Positions 50,557 to 59,442 are shown, numbered from the stretch's first letter. The stretch: DNA of 64,000 nucleotides from Hamadaea flava (GCF_024172085.1 NZ_JAMZDZ010000001.1:3348001-3412000); one strand, 5' to 3'. The notes: generated by a model from the sequence alone, not told the origin. Numbers and translations are program-made.

Positions 50557-51222
50557 GTGTCGAGACCTGCCCTGAGCCGGGACCGGGTCCTGCGGGCCGC
50601 GGTCGAGCTCGCCGACTCCGGCGGAATCTCCGCCGTGACCATGCGCCGCCTCGCCGAGGAATTGGGCGCCGAGGCGATGTCGCTCTACCACCATGTGGCC
50701 AACAAGGAGCAGGTCCTCGACGGGATCGTCGACGTGATCGGCGCGGAGATCAACGAAGCCGCTGCCCGCGTGACGCTCCCCAGCCACGGCGACGGCTGGA
50801 GGAAGGCGGCGCGCGTACGCATTCTCGCGGCGCGTGAGGTGCTGTTGCGCCACCCGTGGGCGCCGGCGCTGATCGAGTCGCGGACGAACGCCAGCCCGGA
50901 GATCCTGCTGCACATGGACGCGTTGGTCGGGATCATGCGGGACGGCGGGTTCTCGCACGACCAGACCCATCACGCCTTGCACGCCTTGGGCAGCCGGGCG
51001 GTGGGCTTCACCCAGGAGTTGTTCACGCCGGGGAACGGGCCGGCTACGGGCGAGCCCGATCCGGTCATGGCCGCCATGGCGAAACGACTGCCCAATCTGG
51101 TGGGCATGCTGTCCGAGATCGCCCACGACGACCCCGACTCCACCCTCGGCTGGTGCGACGACCAGGCCGAATTCGAGTTCGGGCTCGACATCGTCCTCGA
51201 CGGCCTCGACCGGCTTCGCTGA
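50557..51222 (+). CDS. TetR-family autorepressor
   Basis: A 221-residue regulator. The helix-turn-helix is ISAVTMRRLAEELGAEAMSLYHHVANKEQV (about 24-53) with a TetR_C-type ligand domain. A leaderless GTG start lies under its own operator. Four copies of CTTAC-N3-GTAAG flank the gene, one upstream and three before the oxidoreductase, which makes self-control and control of that enzyme very likely. The inducer is probably an electrophile or quinone (inference from the target). Confidence 0.87.
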   Translation: MSRPALSRDRVLRAAVELADSGGISAVTMRRLAEELGAEAMSLYHHVANKEQVLDGIVDVIGAEINEAAARVTLPSHGDGWRKAARVRILAAREVLLRHPWAPALIESRTNASPEILLHMDALVGIMRDGGFSHDQTHHALHALGSRAVGFTQELFTPGNGPATGEPDPVMAAMAKRLPNLVGMLSEIAHDDPDSTLGWCDDQAEFEFGLDIVLDGLDRLR

Positions 51223-51249
51223 TTTCCGCTCGCTGACCCCTTGACCGCC

Positions 51250-51294
51250 CTTACGGCGTAAGGCTACCTTACAACGTAAGACTTACAACGTAAG
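51250..51294. promoter_or_regulatory. Triple TetR operator before the oxidoreductase
   Basis: CTTAC-GGC-GTAAG (51250-51262), CTTAC-AAC-GTAAG (51268-51280) and CTTAC-AAC-GTAAG (51282-51294), with centres 18 and 14 bp apart, directly upstream of the ribosome binding site of the gene at 51309. Confidence 0.85.
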
Positions 51295-51308
51295 GTCAGG
51301 AGTTCTCG

Positions 51309-52298
51309 ATGAAGGCGTATCTGCTCCACGCGTACGGACCGCCGGAGAATCTGCTGCTCAGCGAGGTTCCCAAGCCCGAGCCCGGGCCGGGTGAGGTCCT
51401 CGTCCAGATCCGCGCGACGTCCGTCAACCCGTACGACTGGCACCACATGCGGGGCGAGCCCCGCGCGGCCCGTCTCGTCCCCGGCGGGTTCGGCAAGCGC
51501 CGGCCCCAGCACTCGATCCTCGGCTGCGATCTCGCCGGGGTCGTCGAGGGCGTCGGCTCCGGTGTCACCGCCTTCCAGCCCGGCGACAACGTGTACGCAC
51601 TGGTCACCCACGGGTCATACGCGGAGTACGCGTGCGTACCGGAGGAGTTGCTGGCGCCGAAGCCGAGCAGCCTTTCCTTCGAGGAGGCCGCCGCGGTGCC
51701 CATGGCCGGCGCGACCGCCATCCAAGCCGTACGCGACGACGCGCAGGTCCGCAGCGGCCAGCGGGTGCTGGTGAACGGCGCCTCCAGCGGCGTGGGCACG
51801 TTTGCCGTCCAACTGGCCCGGACGGCGGGCGCGGAGGTGACCGCCGTCTGCGGTGGACGCAACGCCGACCTGGTCAAGGGGCTCGGCGCGGTCGCCGTGA
51901 TCGACTACGCCGCCGAGGATTTCACCAAGGTGGCCCGGGACTTCGACGTGCTGGTGGACATCGCGGGCAGCCCTCGGATCACGGCAGCCAAACGGATCCT
52001 CCGCCCGCAGGGGTCCTATGTGATCATCGGCGGAAAGGCCGGCCGCTGGTTCCGGCCGATGGACCACCGGATCGCCGGCGAGCTGATCGGCAAGTTCAGT
52101 TCGCAGCGCATCCTGGGAACCGACGTCGTGATCGGCCCGGTCAGCGCCCGGAACCTCGAAGAGTTGGGCCGTCACGCGGACAACGGCGACGTCAAGCCGG
52201 TGATCGACCGGCAGTTCACGTTCGCCGAGCTGCCGGCGGCGATGCGCTACGTCGAGGCCGGGCACGCCTCCGGCAAGGTCGTCGTCAGCCTCCCCTGA
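51309..52298 (+). CDS. NADP-dependent zinc-type alcohol dehydrogenase/quinone reductase
   Basis: A 329-residue medium-chain reductase: GroES-like N-terminus (GEVLVQIRATSVNPYDWHH), NADPH motif VLVNGASSGVGTFAVQLAR and the family end SGKVVVSLP. It lacks the Cys/His set for catalytic zinc, placing it with quinone oxidoreductases. AGGAG precedes the ATG. It is transcribed with or after the TetR gene and guarded by three operators. Likely role: reduction of quinones or reactive enones. Confidence 0.9.
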   Translation: MKAYLLHAYGPPENLLLSEVPKPEPGPGEVLVQIRATSVNPYDWHHMRGEPRAARLVPGGFGKRRPQHSILGCDLAGVVEGVGSGVTAFQPGDNVYALVTHGSYAEYACVPEELLAPKPSSLSFEEAAAVPMAGATAIQAVRDDAQVRSGQRVLVNGASSGVGTFAVQLARTAGAEVTAVCGGRNADLVKGLGAVAVIDYAAEDFTKVARDFDVLVDIAGSPRITAAKRILRPQGSYVIIGGKAGRWFRPMDHRIAGELIGKFSSQRILGTDVVIGPVSARNLEELGRHADNGDVKPVIDRQFTFAELPAAMRYVEAGHASGKVVVSLP

Positions 52299-52323
52299 GC
52301 CGACAGCTGACAGCCGCCGGCGG

Positions 52324-52782
52324 TCAGCTGTCGGTGGCGGGGCGCGGCCAGGGGCGCCCGTCGAGCCGCTCGATGTCGGTGTTGAACCGCTTGAGCATCT
52401 CGACGAAGTCCGCGACCTCCTCCGCCGTCCAGTTCTCCAGCACCCGATTCAGGCCGGCCACGCCGAACGCGCGGTCGGCCTCCATCTTGCGTACGCCTTC
52501 CGCCGTGACCTGGAATTTGCGCGCGATGCCGCCGTCGGGGTCGGGGATGCGCTCGATCAGACCTTCCCGCATCATCGCCGCGGTCTGCCGGTTGAGGGTG
52601 GACGCGTCGAGGCTGAACGCCTCGCTCAGCTGCCCGATCGACATCGGCCCTTCCAGGTGGATGCGGCTGAGCAACACGTAGGCGCTCCGGTCCAGCTGAG
52701 TCCCACTGCTCCGGCTCCGCAGATGCATGTGCCGGGCCATCAGCATGGTCTCCATCTCGACGAGGTCTGTCGGCTTCCGCAT
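52324..52782 (-). CDS. MarR-family regulator
   Basis: A 152-residue winged-helix regulator: SIGQLSEAFSLDASTLNRQTAAMMREGLIERI is the recognition region and the wing follows at DPDGGIARKF. GGAGGAG lies upstream of the ATG. It is divergent from an MFS exporter across 106 bases that contain a TACACA-TCG-TGTGTA dyad. It probably represses that exporter/flavoprotein operon until a small aromatic ligand binds. Confidence 0.87.
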   Translation of the reverse strand: MRKPTDLVEMETMLMARHMHLRSRSSGTQLDRSAYVLLSRIHLEGPMSIGQLSEAFSLDASTLNRQTAAMMREGLIERIPDPDGGIARKFQVTAEGVRKMEADRAFGVAGLNRVLENWTAEEVADFVEMLKRFNTDIERLDGRPWPRPATDS

Positions 52783-52862
52783 GCGCCCCCACTCTCCTCC
52801 GCCGGCTCAGCCGTGGCTGGCCTCAGCTTAAGTGATGTGCCTCATACACTCCTTATGCATAG

Positions 52863-52877
52863 TACACATCGTGTGTA
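52863..52877. promoter_or_regulatory. MarR operator
   Basis: TACACA-TCG-TGTGTA, perfect 6-bp arms. It overlaps the MFS -10 (TAGCGT, 52876-52881) on one side and touches TACTAT (52864-52859, minus strand), a -10 for the marR gene, on the other. Confidence 0.7.
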
Positions 52878-52888
52878 GCGTACACGTA

Positions 52889-54340
52889 ATGAAATCCCGT
52901 TCCGGACCTGTAGTCGCCGTCCTCGCGGCCGCCGGCATCGTCGCCGCCCTGATGCAGACGCTGGTGGTGCCGCTGATCGGCGAGCTGCCGACCCTGCTGC
53001 ACACCAGTTCGTCCAACGCGTCGTGGGTGATCACGGCCACCCTGCTCTCGGCGGCGGTCGCCACCCCGGTCGCGGGCAAGCTCGGCGACATGTACGGCAA
53101 GCGCCGCATGCTCCTGATCTCGGTGCTGCCCCTGGTCCTCGGATCGGTCATCGCCGCACTGTCCTCGTCGGTCGTCCCGATGATCGTCGGCCGAGGTCTG
53201 CAGGGCCTCGGCATGGGCATCGTTCCGCTCGGCATCAGCCTGCTCCGCGACGTCGTCGCGCCGGAGAAGCTCGGCGGCTCGATCGCCCTGATGAGCGCCT
53301 CGATGGGCGTCGGCGGCGCGCTCGGCCTGCCACTGGCCGCGGCGATCGCCGAAAACAGCAGCTGGCGCGTCCTGTTCTGGACCGCGGCGACGCTGAGTTT
53401 GGTAGTCGGTGTCCTCATCACCCTGTTCGTCCCGGGCGGATCGAGGGAGAAGAACCCGGCTCGGTTCGACCTCCCCGGCGCGATCGGCCTCGGCGTAGCG
53501 CTCGTCAGCCTGCTGCTCGCCGTCTCCAAGGGCTCCGACTGGGGCTGGACGAGCGGCACCACGCTCGGGCTCTTCGCAGCCGCCGTCGTGGTTCTCCTGG
53601 CCTGGGGCTGGTGGGAGCTGCGTACGCGTGAGCCGCTGGTCGACCTCCGCGTCACCGCCCGGCCGCAGGTCCTGGTCACCAACGCCGCGTCGATCCTGGT
53701 GGGCTTCGCCATGTACGCCCAGTCGCTGATCATGCCGCAGCTGCTCCAGCTGCCGAAGGAGACCGGGTACGGCCTCGGCCAGTCGATGCTGGCGATGGGT
53801 CTGTGGATGGCTCCGGCCGGACTCATGATGATGCTGCTGTCTCCGCTGGGCGCGAAGCTGACCGCCGCGCGCGGCCCGAAGGTGACCCTCGCCGTGGGCA
53901 GCCTGGTCATCGCGATCGGCTACGCCTCCTCCATGGTGCTGCTCGGTTCGACCTGGGGTCTGCTGGTCGTCACGATCATCACCAGCACCGGCGTCGGGCT
54001 GGCGTACGGCGCGATGCCGGCGCTGATCATGGGCGCCGTGCCGCACAGCGAGACGGCCGCCGCGACCAGCTTCAACACGCTGATGCGCTCGATCGGCTCG
54101 TCGGTCTCCGCCGCGATCATCGGCGTCGTGCTGGCCAACATGACCACCGCGTTCGGCCCCTACGTGCTGCCGTCCGAATCCGGCTTCCGGACCGGGCTGC
54201 TCATCGGTGCGGGTGTCGCGCTGGCCGCGGCCGCAGTCGCTGCCCTCATCCCCGTCCGGTCCAACCGGCTGGCGGTCGAGCCGGTGCTGGAGACCGAGGT
54301 TTCCGAAGGACCGGCGGTAGCTGAGGCAACCGCGCGATGA
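52889..54340 (+). CDS. DHA2-type MFS drug exporter
   Basis: A 483-residue major facilitator with 14 predicted helices, the DHA2 drug:H+ antiporter class. The loop motif GKLGDMYGKRRMLLI (motif A) and GRGLQGLGMGIVPLGISLL (motif C region) are clear. The ATG at 52889 lies 7 bases after TAGCGT; the longer frame upstream is not used. Its stop overlaps the flavoprotein start (ATGA). It exports toxic compounds under control of the divergent MarR. Confidence 0.92.
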   Translation: MKSRSGPVVAVLAAAGIVAALMQTLVVPLIGELPTLLHTSSSNASWVITATLLSAAVATPVAGKLGDMYGKRRMLLISVLPLVLGSVIAALSSSVVPMIVGRGLQGLGMGIVPLGISLLRDVVAPEKLGGSIALMSASMGVGGALGLPLAAAIAENSSWRVLFWTAATLSLVVGVLITLFVPGGSREKNPARFDLPGAIGLGVALVSLLLAVSKGSDWGWTSGTTLGLFAAAVVVLLAWGWWELRTREPLVDLRVTARPQVLVTNAASILVGFAMYAQSLIMPQLLQLPKETGYGLGQSMLAMGLWMAPAGLMMMLLSPLGAKLTAARGPKVTLAVGSLVIAIGYASSMVLLGSTWGLLVVTIITSTGVGLAYGAMPALIMGAVPHSETAAATSFNTLMRSIGSSVSAAIIGVVLANMTTAFGPYVLPSESGFRTGLLIGAGVALAAAAVAALIPVRSNRLAVEPVLETEVSEGPAVAEATAR

Positions 54341-55965
54341 CCACTTGGGACGACACCGTGGACCTGCTGGTCGCCGGATCGGGCGCGGCCGGGCTGACCG
54401 CCGCGATCGCCGCGGCCAACCGCGGGCTCGACGTCCTGGTCGTGGAGAGCACCGCGAAGTGGGGCGGCACGGCCGCCGTCTCCGGCGGCGGGCTCTGGGT
54501 CCCGGCCAACCCGCTCATGCTGCGGGCCGGGGTCCAGGACTCGCCCACGGAGGCGCTGACCTACCTCGCTGAGGTCATCGAGTACGCCGGACCGGCGTCG
54601 TCGCCCGAACGCCGTCGCGCGTTCGTCGAGACCGGCCCGGAGATGGTGGCCTTCCTCGGGCGGCTCGGGGTGAAGTGGAAGCGGGCCAAGGACTACCCGG
54701 ACTACTACCCCGACCGCCCCGGCGGCAGGATCGGCCGATCCATCGAGGTCAAGGCGTTCAACACCAAGCTGCTCGGGGAGGCGTACGCCGATTCGCGGGT
54801 CAAGGACGGGGTTCCCGCCCCGCTCGCGACGGACGACGTCTGGCTCCTGGCCCGGGCCTGGTCCACCGTCAGCGGCTTCGTTCGCGGCGCCCGGTTCGTC
54901 TTCCGGACGCTCGGCCAATACCTGGCGGGCAAGCGCCCGGTCGGCATCGGCGGCGCCCTCTCGGGCTCCCTCATGCACATCGTGCGTACGCAGGGCACAC
55001 CGGTCTGGACGTCGACACCGTTGGTGGATCTCGTCGTCGAAGACGGCACCGTCACCGGCGCGATCGTCGAGAAGGACGGCAAGCCGCTGCGTATCCGAGC
55101 GCAGAAGGGTGTCGTCCTGGCCGCCGGCGGGTTCGCGAACAACCAGGCCTGGCGCGTGAAGTACCACGGGGTCGAGGGCCACTCCTCGGCCCCCGAGGGC
55201 GACCAGGGCACGGCGATCGAGATCGGCGCCCGCGCCGGCGGTGCGCTCGAACTGATGGACGATGCCTGGTGGGGCGGCTCGTTCGTCGGCCCGGACGGCA
55301 AGGCGGCGTTCCTCGTCGCCGAGCGGTCGCTGCCGTTCAGCATCGTGGTCGACGCCCACGGCGAGCGCTTCACGAACGAGTCCGCCTCGTACATCGACTT
55401 CGGGCACGACATGCTGAACCATCCGGTTCCCGGACCGATGTGGATGATCAGCGACGCGCGGCACGCCCGGCGGTACCTGAACTCGGCGTACCTGGGCAAG
55501 AAGAAGGAGTGGGCGGCGGCGGGCATCCTCGTCGAGGCGGACACCCCGGCCGAGTTGGCCGTCCGGATCGGCCTGGATCCGACCCGGCTCGCCCAGGCCA
55601 TCGGCCGGTTCAACGGCTTCGCGCGTACCGGGGTGGACGCCGACTTCGGTCGCGGCCGGACGGCGTACGACAACTATTATGGCGACCCGCGGGTCGCACC
55701 GAACCCGAATCTCGGCCCGCTCGAGAAGGGGCCGTTCCGCGCGGTCCGCATCTACCCGGGCGATCTCGGCACCAAGGGCGGCTTGCTCACCGACGCCGAC
55801 GCGCGCGTGCTCCGCGCGGACGGTTCGGTCATCTCCGGCTTGTACGCCGCGGGCAACACCACCGCGTCCGTCATGGGCCGGACCTACCCGGGACCGGGGT
55901 CCACGATCGCCCCCGCCATGGTCTTCGGCTACCGGGCCGCCCAGCACGCGGCGGCCGCCCGTTGA
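54337..55965 (+). CDS. FAD-binding dehydrogenase (3-ketosteroid delta1-dehydrogenase-like)
   Basis: A 542-residue FAD_binding_2 flavoprotein. The N-terminal dinucleotide motif is [32 protein letters not shown] and the C-terminal SGLYAAGNTTASVMGRTYPGPGSTIAPAM are typical of KstD and fumarate-reductase relatives. Coupled to the MFS exporter by ATGA. No steroid genes are nearby, so the substrate is probably another ring compound handled by the same MarR unit. Confidence 0.85.
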   Translation: MTTWDDTVDLLVAGSGAAGLTAAIAAANRGLDVLVVESTAKWGGTAAVSGGGLWVPANPLMLRAGVQDSPTEALTYLAEVIEYAGPASSPERRRAFVETGPEMVAFLGRLGVKWKRAKDYPDYYPDRPGGRIGRSIEVKAFNTKLLGEAYADSRVKDGVPAPLATDDVWLLARAWSTVSGFVRGARFVFRTLGQYLAGKRPVGIGGALSGSLMHIVRTQGTPVWTSTPLVDLVVEDGTVTGAIVEKDGKPLRIRAQKGVVLAAGGFANNQAWRVKYHGVEGHSSAPEGDQGTAIEIGARAGGALELMDDAWWGGSFVGPDGKAAFLVAERSLPFSIVVDAHGERFTNESASYIDFGHDMLNHPVPGPMWMISDARHARRYLNSAYLGKKKEWAAAGILVEADTPAELAVRIGLDPTRLAQAIGRFNGFARTGVDADFGRGRTAYDNYYGDPRVAPNPNLGPLEKGPFRAVRIYPGDLGTKGGLLTDADARVLRADGSVISGLYAAGNTTASVMGRTYPGPGSTIAPAMVFGYRAAQHAAAAR

Positions 55966-56054
55966 ACCGGCGGCCGAGCCGCACAGCGCCCGGCGGCCAC
56001 TCGTTGAACCGGTGGCGGTGGGCCACTCAGCACCCAGCCGCCATCCACTGAGCC

Positions 56055-56084
56055 GGTGGCGCCGGCCCGCCTGCCGGCGCCACC
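56055..56084. terminator. Bidirectional terminator
   Basis: GGTGGCGCCGG-N8-CCGGCGCCACC, an 11-bp perfect stem followed by CTCTTCTTC. The bases 55966-56054 before it hold three imperfect copies of a TGAACCGGYGGC word. Confidence 0.75.
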
Positions 56085-56101
56085 CTCTTCTTCGCCGAGA
56101 C

Positions 56102-56311
56102 CTACTTGCGGCGGTTGCGGGTGATCAGGAAGATCGCGGCGACGATGCCGCCGACCACGACGATGCAGCAGACAGCGCTGCAGCCCCAGAAGCCCATGCC
56201 CCGGCCGCGACGCAGGTACTCGTCCTCGGCGGCATAGGCGACCCCGGGGAGGGCCAGCACGGTGAACAGGCCGACGACCAGCGCGGCCCACAGGCGGGTG
56301 ATGCGATTCAT
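56102..56311 (-). CDS. Small exported membrane protein
   Basis: A 69-residue protein. The N-terminal signal-like helix MNRITRLWAALVVGLFTVLALPGVAYA ends at a probable AYA cleavage site. A short charged stretch (EDEYLRRGRG) and a second helix with CSAVCC follow, then the basic tail RNRRK. The ATG lies 6 bases after TACGCT on the minus strand. The mature product would be a ~42-residue single-span peptide with three Cys. Function unknown. Confidence 0.68.
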   Translation of the reverse strand: MNRITRLWAALVVGLFTVLALPGVAYAAEDEYLRRGRGMGFWGCSAVCCIVVVGGIVAAIFLITRNRRK

Positions 56312-56363
56312 GTGCCCAGCGTAGAAAACTCGATCAAGTCGGCAGACCGATATCGTCGAAGCT

Positions 56364-56819
56364 GTGACTGATCTTGCGGTACGCCGTGCCACCGCCGCCG
56401 ACCTGCCCGCCATCGTCGCCATGCTGGCCGACGACCACTTGGGAGCGACCCGGGAGGGCGCGCCCGACGACCCGGCGTATGCCGCCGCCTTCGCCGAGAT
56501 CGACGCCGACCCGCGTCAGCGCCTCGTCGTCGGGGAGGTGGCCGGCGAAGTGATCGCCACCATGCAGCTCACCATCATTCCGGGCATCGGCCGCAAAGGA
56601 GCCCGCCGCGCGCTGATCGAAGCGGTACGCGTCCGCTCCGACCTGCGCGGCGGCGGGCTCGGCAAGCAGCTCATCCGATGGGCGATCGAGACCGCCCGGG
56701 CGGAGGGCTGCGTGATGGTGCAGTTGACCAGCGACAAGTCGCGTACCGAGGCGCACCGGTTCTACGACCGGCTCGGCTTCACCCAAAGCCACCTCGGCTA
56801 CAAACTGGCCCTTAGTTGA
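56364..56819 (+). CDS. GNAT-family acetyltransferase
   Basis: A 151-residue stand-alone GNAT: LAVRRATAADLPAIVAML opening, acetyl-CoA loop VRSDLRGGGLGKQL, and HRFYDRLGFTQSHLGYKL at the end. The substrate cannot be assigned. The GTG start lies 7 bases after TATCGT, again a leaderless promoter, divergent from the small membrane protein. The stop codon is inside the first box of a family B element. Confidence 0.87.
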   Translation: MTDLAVRRATAADLPAIVAMLADDHLGATREGAPDDPAYAAAFAEIDADPRQRLVVGEVAGEVIATMQLTIIPGIGRKGARRALIEAVRVRSDLRGGGLGKQLIRWAIETARAEGCVMVQLTSDKSRTEAHRFYDRLGFTQSHLGYKLALS

Positions 56820-56895
56820 TCAGTCCCTCGCGGGGTTGATCATGAACCTTGGCACACCGACACGCCGTCGAGCACGACCATTAGTTCATGATCAA
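56816..56895 (-). repeat. Family B 80-bp GATC-box element, copy e
   Basis: Boxes at 56818, 56838, 56870 (GAGC, one change) and 56890, spacing 20-32-20. It contains the stop codon of the GNAT gene at its left end, and its right end lies 17 bases from the minus-strand esterase stop. Confidence 0.87.
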
Positions 56896-56912
56896 CCTCT
56901 CCAAAAGGCTGG

Positions 56913-58964
56913 TTAGGGGGAGAGGGAGGCGAAGAGGTCGCCGGACGGGGACGAGGCGTAGGTGAGGCCGCTGACGAGCAGCCGATCGCCGGCGGCGGCC
57001 GCGAAGAGGTTGGGCTCCGCGAAGGCGTCGACGACCTCGTCCCGGGGTGAGCCGAACTGGCTCTTGGCCAGCACCGCCCCCTTGGCCGAGAGGCGTACGC
57101 GCAGCACGTCGGCGCCACCGGCCGCGACGGTCACCCGGCCCCGGGTGTATCCGACGACGTCGACGCCGCCGTCCGAGCGGGCGACGACGGCCACGCCACC
57201 GTCGGCCGCCCCACTGTCCACAGTAGTTGTCCAACGTTCGGAACCGTTGCTGCTGAACGATACTGCGATCAGGTCGCCGTTGGCGGTGCCGGTCGCTACG
57301 GCGTACCCGCCGCTGACCGTGATCCCGTCGAGCCGGTCGTCGGCGCTGCCGCCGACGGCCTTCACCCAGCTGAGCGTGCCCGAGTCGGTGTACCGCGCGA
57401 CGAAGCCGTCGTAGCCGCCCAGCCCGGTGGTTCCGGGGAGCGGCGAACCGGCGGTTCCCGCGACGTAGACGTCCGAGGTACCAGCGGTCACTGCGAACGC
57501 CTTGTCCTCACCGGTCCCGCCCAATTGGCGTACCCATTGAAGTCGACCGGTAGGACCGACGCGGGCCAGGAACGTGTCCTTGTCGCCCGCGTTCGTGCTG
57601 TCGAGCGCGCCCTTGGTGTAGCCCGTGACGTAGGCGCCGCCGTCGGCGCTCGCGGCCAGACCGTAAGCGCGGTCGGCGACCCCTGCGGCCCCGAACTGGG
57701 TGATCCAGCGGATCGTTCCCGAAGCGTCGAGGCTGGCCACGAACGCATCGTCCGCGGCGTTGCCGGCATGCTGCCCGTCCAGGTCGCCCTTGGTGTACCC
57801 GGCGACCAGGACGCCGCCGTCGGCCTGCGCGACCACGCCGTAGAGGCGCTCGTCCCCGGCCGTGCCGAACTGAGTGGTCCACGAGCCGGGCCGCGTCACG
57901 ACCGCGTCGAGCTTCCCGTGGTACGCCTGACCGTCCACACTGGCGCTCGCCGCGAAGCCGACGGTGTACGCGTCGCCACCCGCGCTCGCGATGCCACCGG
58001 CCCAGTCGATGCCGGCCGTGCCGAGCAGCGAACCGGACAGCGGTTGCGGCGGAACCGTGCTCAGTGTCGGGCCGAGATACTGGATGGCCTGCGCGAACGC
58101 GGGCGCCCACACGGACCAGTCGTGACCGCCGTCGAGGATGCGCATCTGCGCGCTGACGCCCGGAGCGCGGCGAGCCGCGTTGTAGAGCGCCTCCGACTCG
58201 AAGTCGAGGTCGTGCCGCGCGTCGGCCGGGTCGGGGTTGGCCCACTCGTCGTCGCCGACCGCGATGAACAGCTGGACGGGCAGGTCCGGGTCCGACTCGG
58301 CGAGCAGCGCCGGGTAGTTCAGGTCCTGGTAGCGCTGGTCGTCGAAGAGCTTGTCCCCGACCCCGTACGCACCGTAGTCCCTCGCCGACGAGTCGGCCGG
58401 CGGCAAGGGGGTGTAGACCGCCGGGCTGAGCACGATCGCGGCGCTGAACAGGTCGGGATGCGCGAGAGCGAAGCGGAGCGCACCCGCTCCCCCCATCGAG
58501 TACCCCCCGACCAGTCGGGCCTGCCGGATCGGGGCGGTCCGGTAGGTCGCGTCGACGGCTTTCACGAGGTCGCCGGTGAGGGCGGTCTCGACGCGCTTGC
58601 CGCTCTGGTACTGCGAGTCGACGTACCAGCTGCCCCGGTCGCTCCACGGCGCGTCGGGCAGGATCGCGATCAGCGGCGGGATCTTCTTCGCCTGAATCAG
58701 ATCGTCCAAGGTGGACTTGATGGTGGTCCATGCCGTCATCGAGTCGCCGCGCCCGTGCAGCAGGTAGAGCACCGGATAGCGGTCGGCTCCGGACTCGTAG
58801 CCGTCCGGGAGATAGGCGGTGTACTGGAGGTCCTCGCCCAACGCCGCGCTCGCGGCGCTGCCGGTCACCAACGTGCCGGGACGCGTACGCCCCGCCTCGG
58901 CGGTGCCGACGCCACCTATCAGCAGCACGAGGACGGACAGTACGGGGATGAGGAAACGCTTCAC
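56913..58964 (-). CDS. Secreted esterase with C-terminal beta-propeller repeats
   Basis: A 683-residue exported protein. The signal peptide is the first 24 residues (cleavage near AEA). An esterase-D/feruloyl-esterase-like domain (about 30-300) has the nucleophile in GGYSMGG and the likely catalytic His in GGHDWSVW. The C-terminal 370 residues are at least six SBBP-type repeats of the form W-x-Q-F-G-G-x-G-D-E/D. Carbohydrate esterase or polymer-surface activity is plausible. GAGGAG precedes the GTG start, and two LacI-like half-operators lie upstream. Confidence 0.82.
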   Translation of the reverse strand: MKRFLIPVLSVLVLLIGGVGTAEAGRTRPGTLVTGSAASAALGEDLQYTAYLPDGYESGADRYPVLYLLHGRGDSMTAWTTIKSTLDDLIQAKKIPPLIAILPDAPWSDRGSWYVDSQYQSGKRVETALTGDLVKAVDATYRTAPIRQARLVGGYSMGGAGALRFALAHPDLFSAAIVLSPAVYTPLPPADSSARDYGAYGVGDKLFDDQRYQDLNYPALLAESDPDLPVQLFIAVGDDEWANPDPADARHDLDFESEALYNAARRAPGVSAQMRILDGGHDWSVWAPAFAQAIQYLGPTLSTVPPQPLSGSLLGTAGIDWAGGIASAGGDAYTVGFAASASVDGQAYHGKLDAVVTRPGSWTTQFGTAGDERLYGVVAQADGGVLVAGYTKGDLDGQHAGNAADDAFVASLDASGTIRWITQFGAAGVADRAYGLAASADGGAYVTGYTKGALDSTNAGDKDTFLARVGPTGRLQWVRQLGGTGEDKAFAVTAGTSDVYVAGTAGSPLPGTTGLGGYDGFVARYTDSGTLSWVKAVGGSADDRLDGITVSGGYAVATGTANGDLIAVSFSSNGSERWTTTVDSGAADGGVAVVARSDGGVDVVGYTRGRVTVAAGGADVLRVRLSAKGAVLAKSQFGSPRDEVVDAFAEPNLFAAAAGDRLLVSGLTYASSPSGDLFASLSP

Positions 58965-58982
58965 TCTGGCTCCTCAGGGATT

Positions 58983-59026
58983 GGAAACGTTTACAACGCA
59001 TGGGGATGGGTTGCGTAATCGTTTCC
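58983..59026. promoter_or_regulatory. Paired LacI-type operator words
   Basis: GGAAACGTTTAC (58983-58994) and its inverted relative GTAATCGTTTCC (59015-59026), one change apart, in the promoter region of the esterase. CGTTTCC-type words are common LacI-family half sites. Confidence 0.5.
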
Positions 59027-59103
59027 GGCGAGTGTCGTCTTCGCGATCATCGCTGTCAAGGTCGTCTCAACGGACACTCCCGGGTGAGCGCTACGGTTGG
59101 TTC

Positions 59104-59442
59104 GTGAAGATCGGCGAGGTCGCCCAGCAGACCGGAGTCAGCGTTCGTTCCCTGCGCCACTACGAAGCCGAAGGGCTGATCGAACCCGGCCGCTGCCAGA
59201 ACGGCTACCGCGACTACTGCACGCCCACCGTCGACCGCGTACGCCAGGTGCACGAACTGATCGAAGCGGGGCTGCCGACGCGCATCATCCGCGACGTCCT
59301 CCCTCACCTCGGCCCCGGAACGTCGCTGCCGGCCGCCGTCGTCGACCAGCTCGCCCGGCAGAAGGCCCAGCTCGACCACCGCATCGCCGTGCTCTCCCAG
59401 AACCGGGACGCGCTGGCGGCGTACTTGGCGGCCGTCGCTTGA
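59104..59442 (+). CDS. MerR-family regulator
   Basis: A 112-residue regulator: MerR winged helix at the N-terminus (VKIGEVAQQTGVSVRSLRHY), then the dimer coil. No Cys metal site is present, so it is not a metal sensor; it has no C-terminal effector domain. The leaderless GTG lies 6 bases after TACGGT. The quinone reductase starts 36 bases after its stop behind a MerR-type long-spacer promoter. Confidence 0.9.
   Translation: MKIGEVAQQTGVSVRSLRHYEAEGLIEPGRCQNGYRDYCTPTVDRVRQVHELIEAGLPTRIIRDVLPHLGPGTSLPAAVVDQLARQKAQLDHRIAVLSQNRDALAAYLAAVA

Noticed and set aside
54337-55965. Assigning the flavoprotein firmly as 3-ketosteroid delta1-dehydrogenase
   Set aside because: The fold fits, but no steroid catabolic gene is nearby and the partner is a drug exporter. 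Only a family-level call is made.
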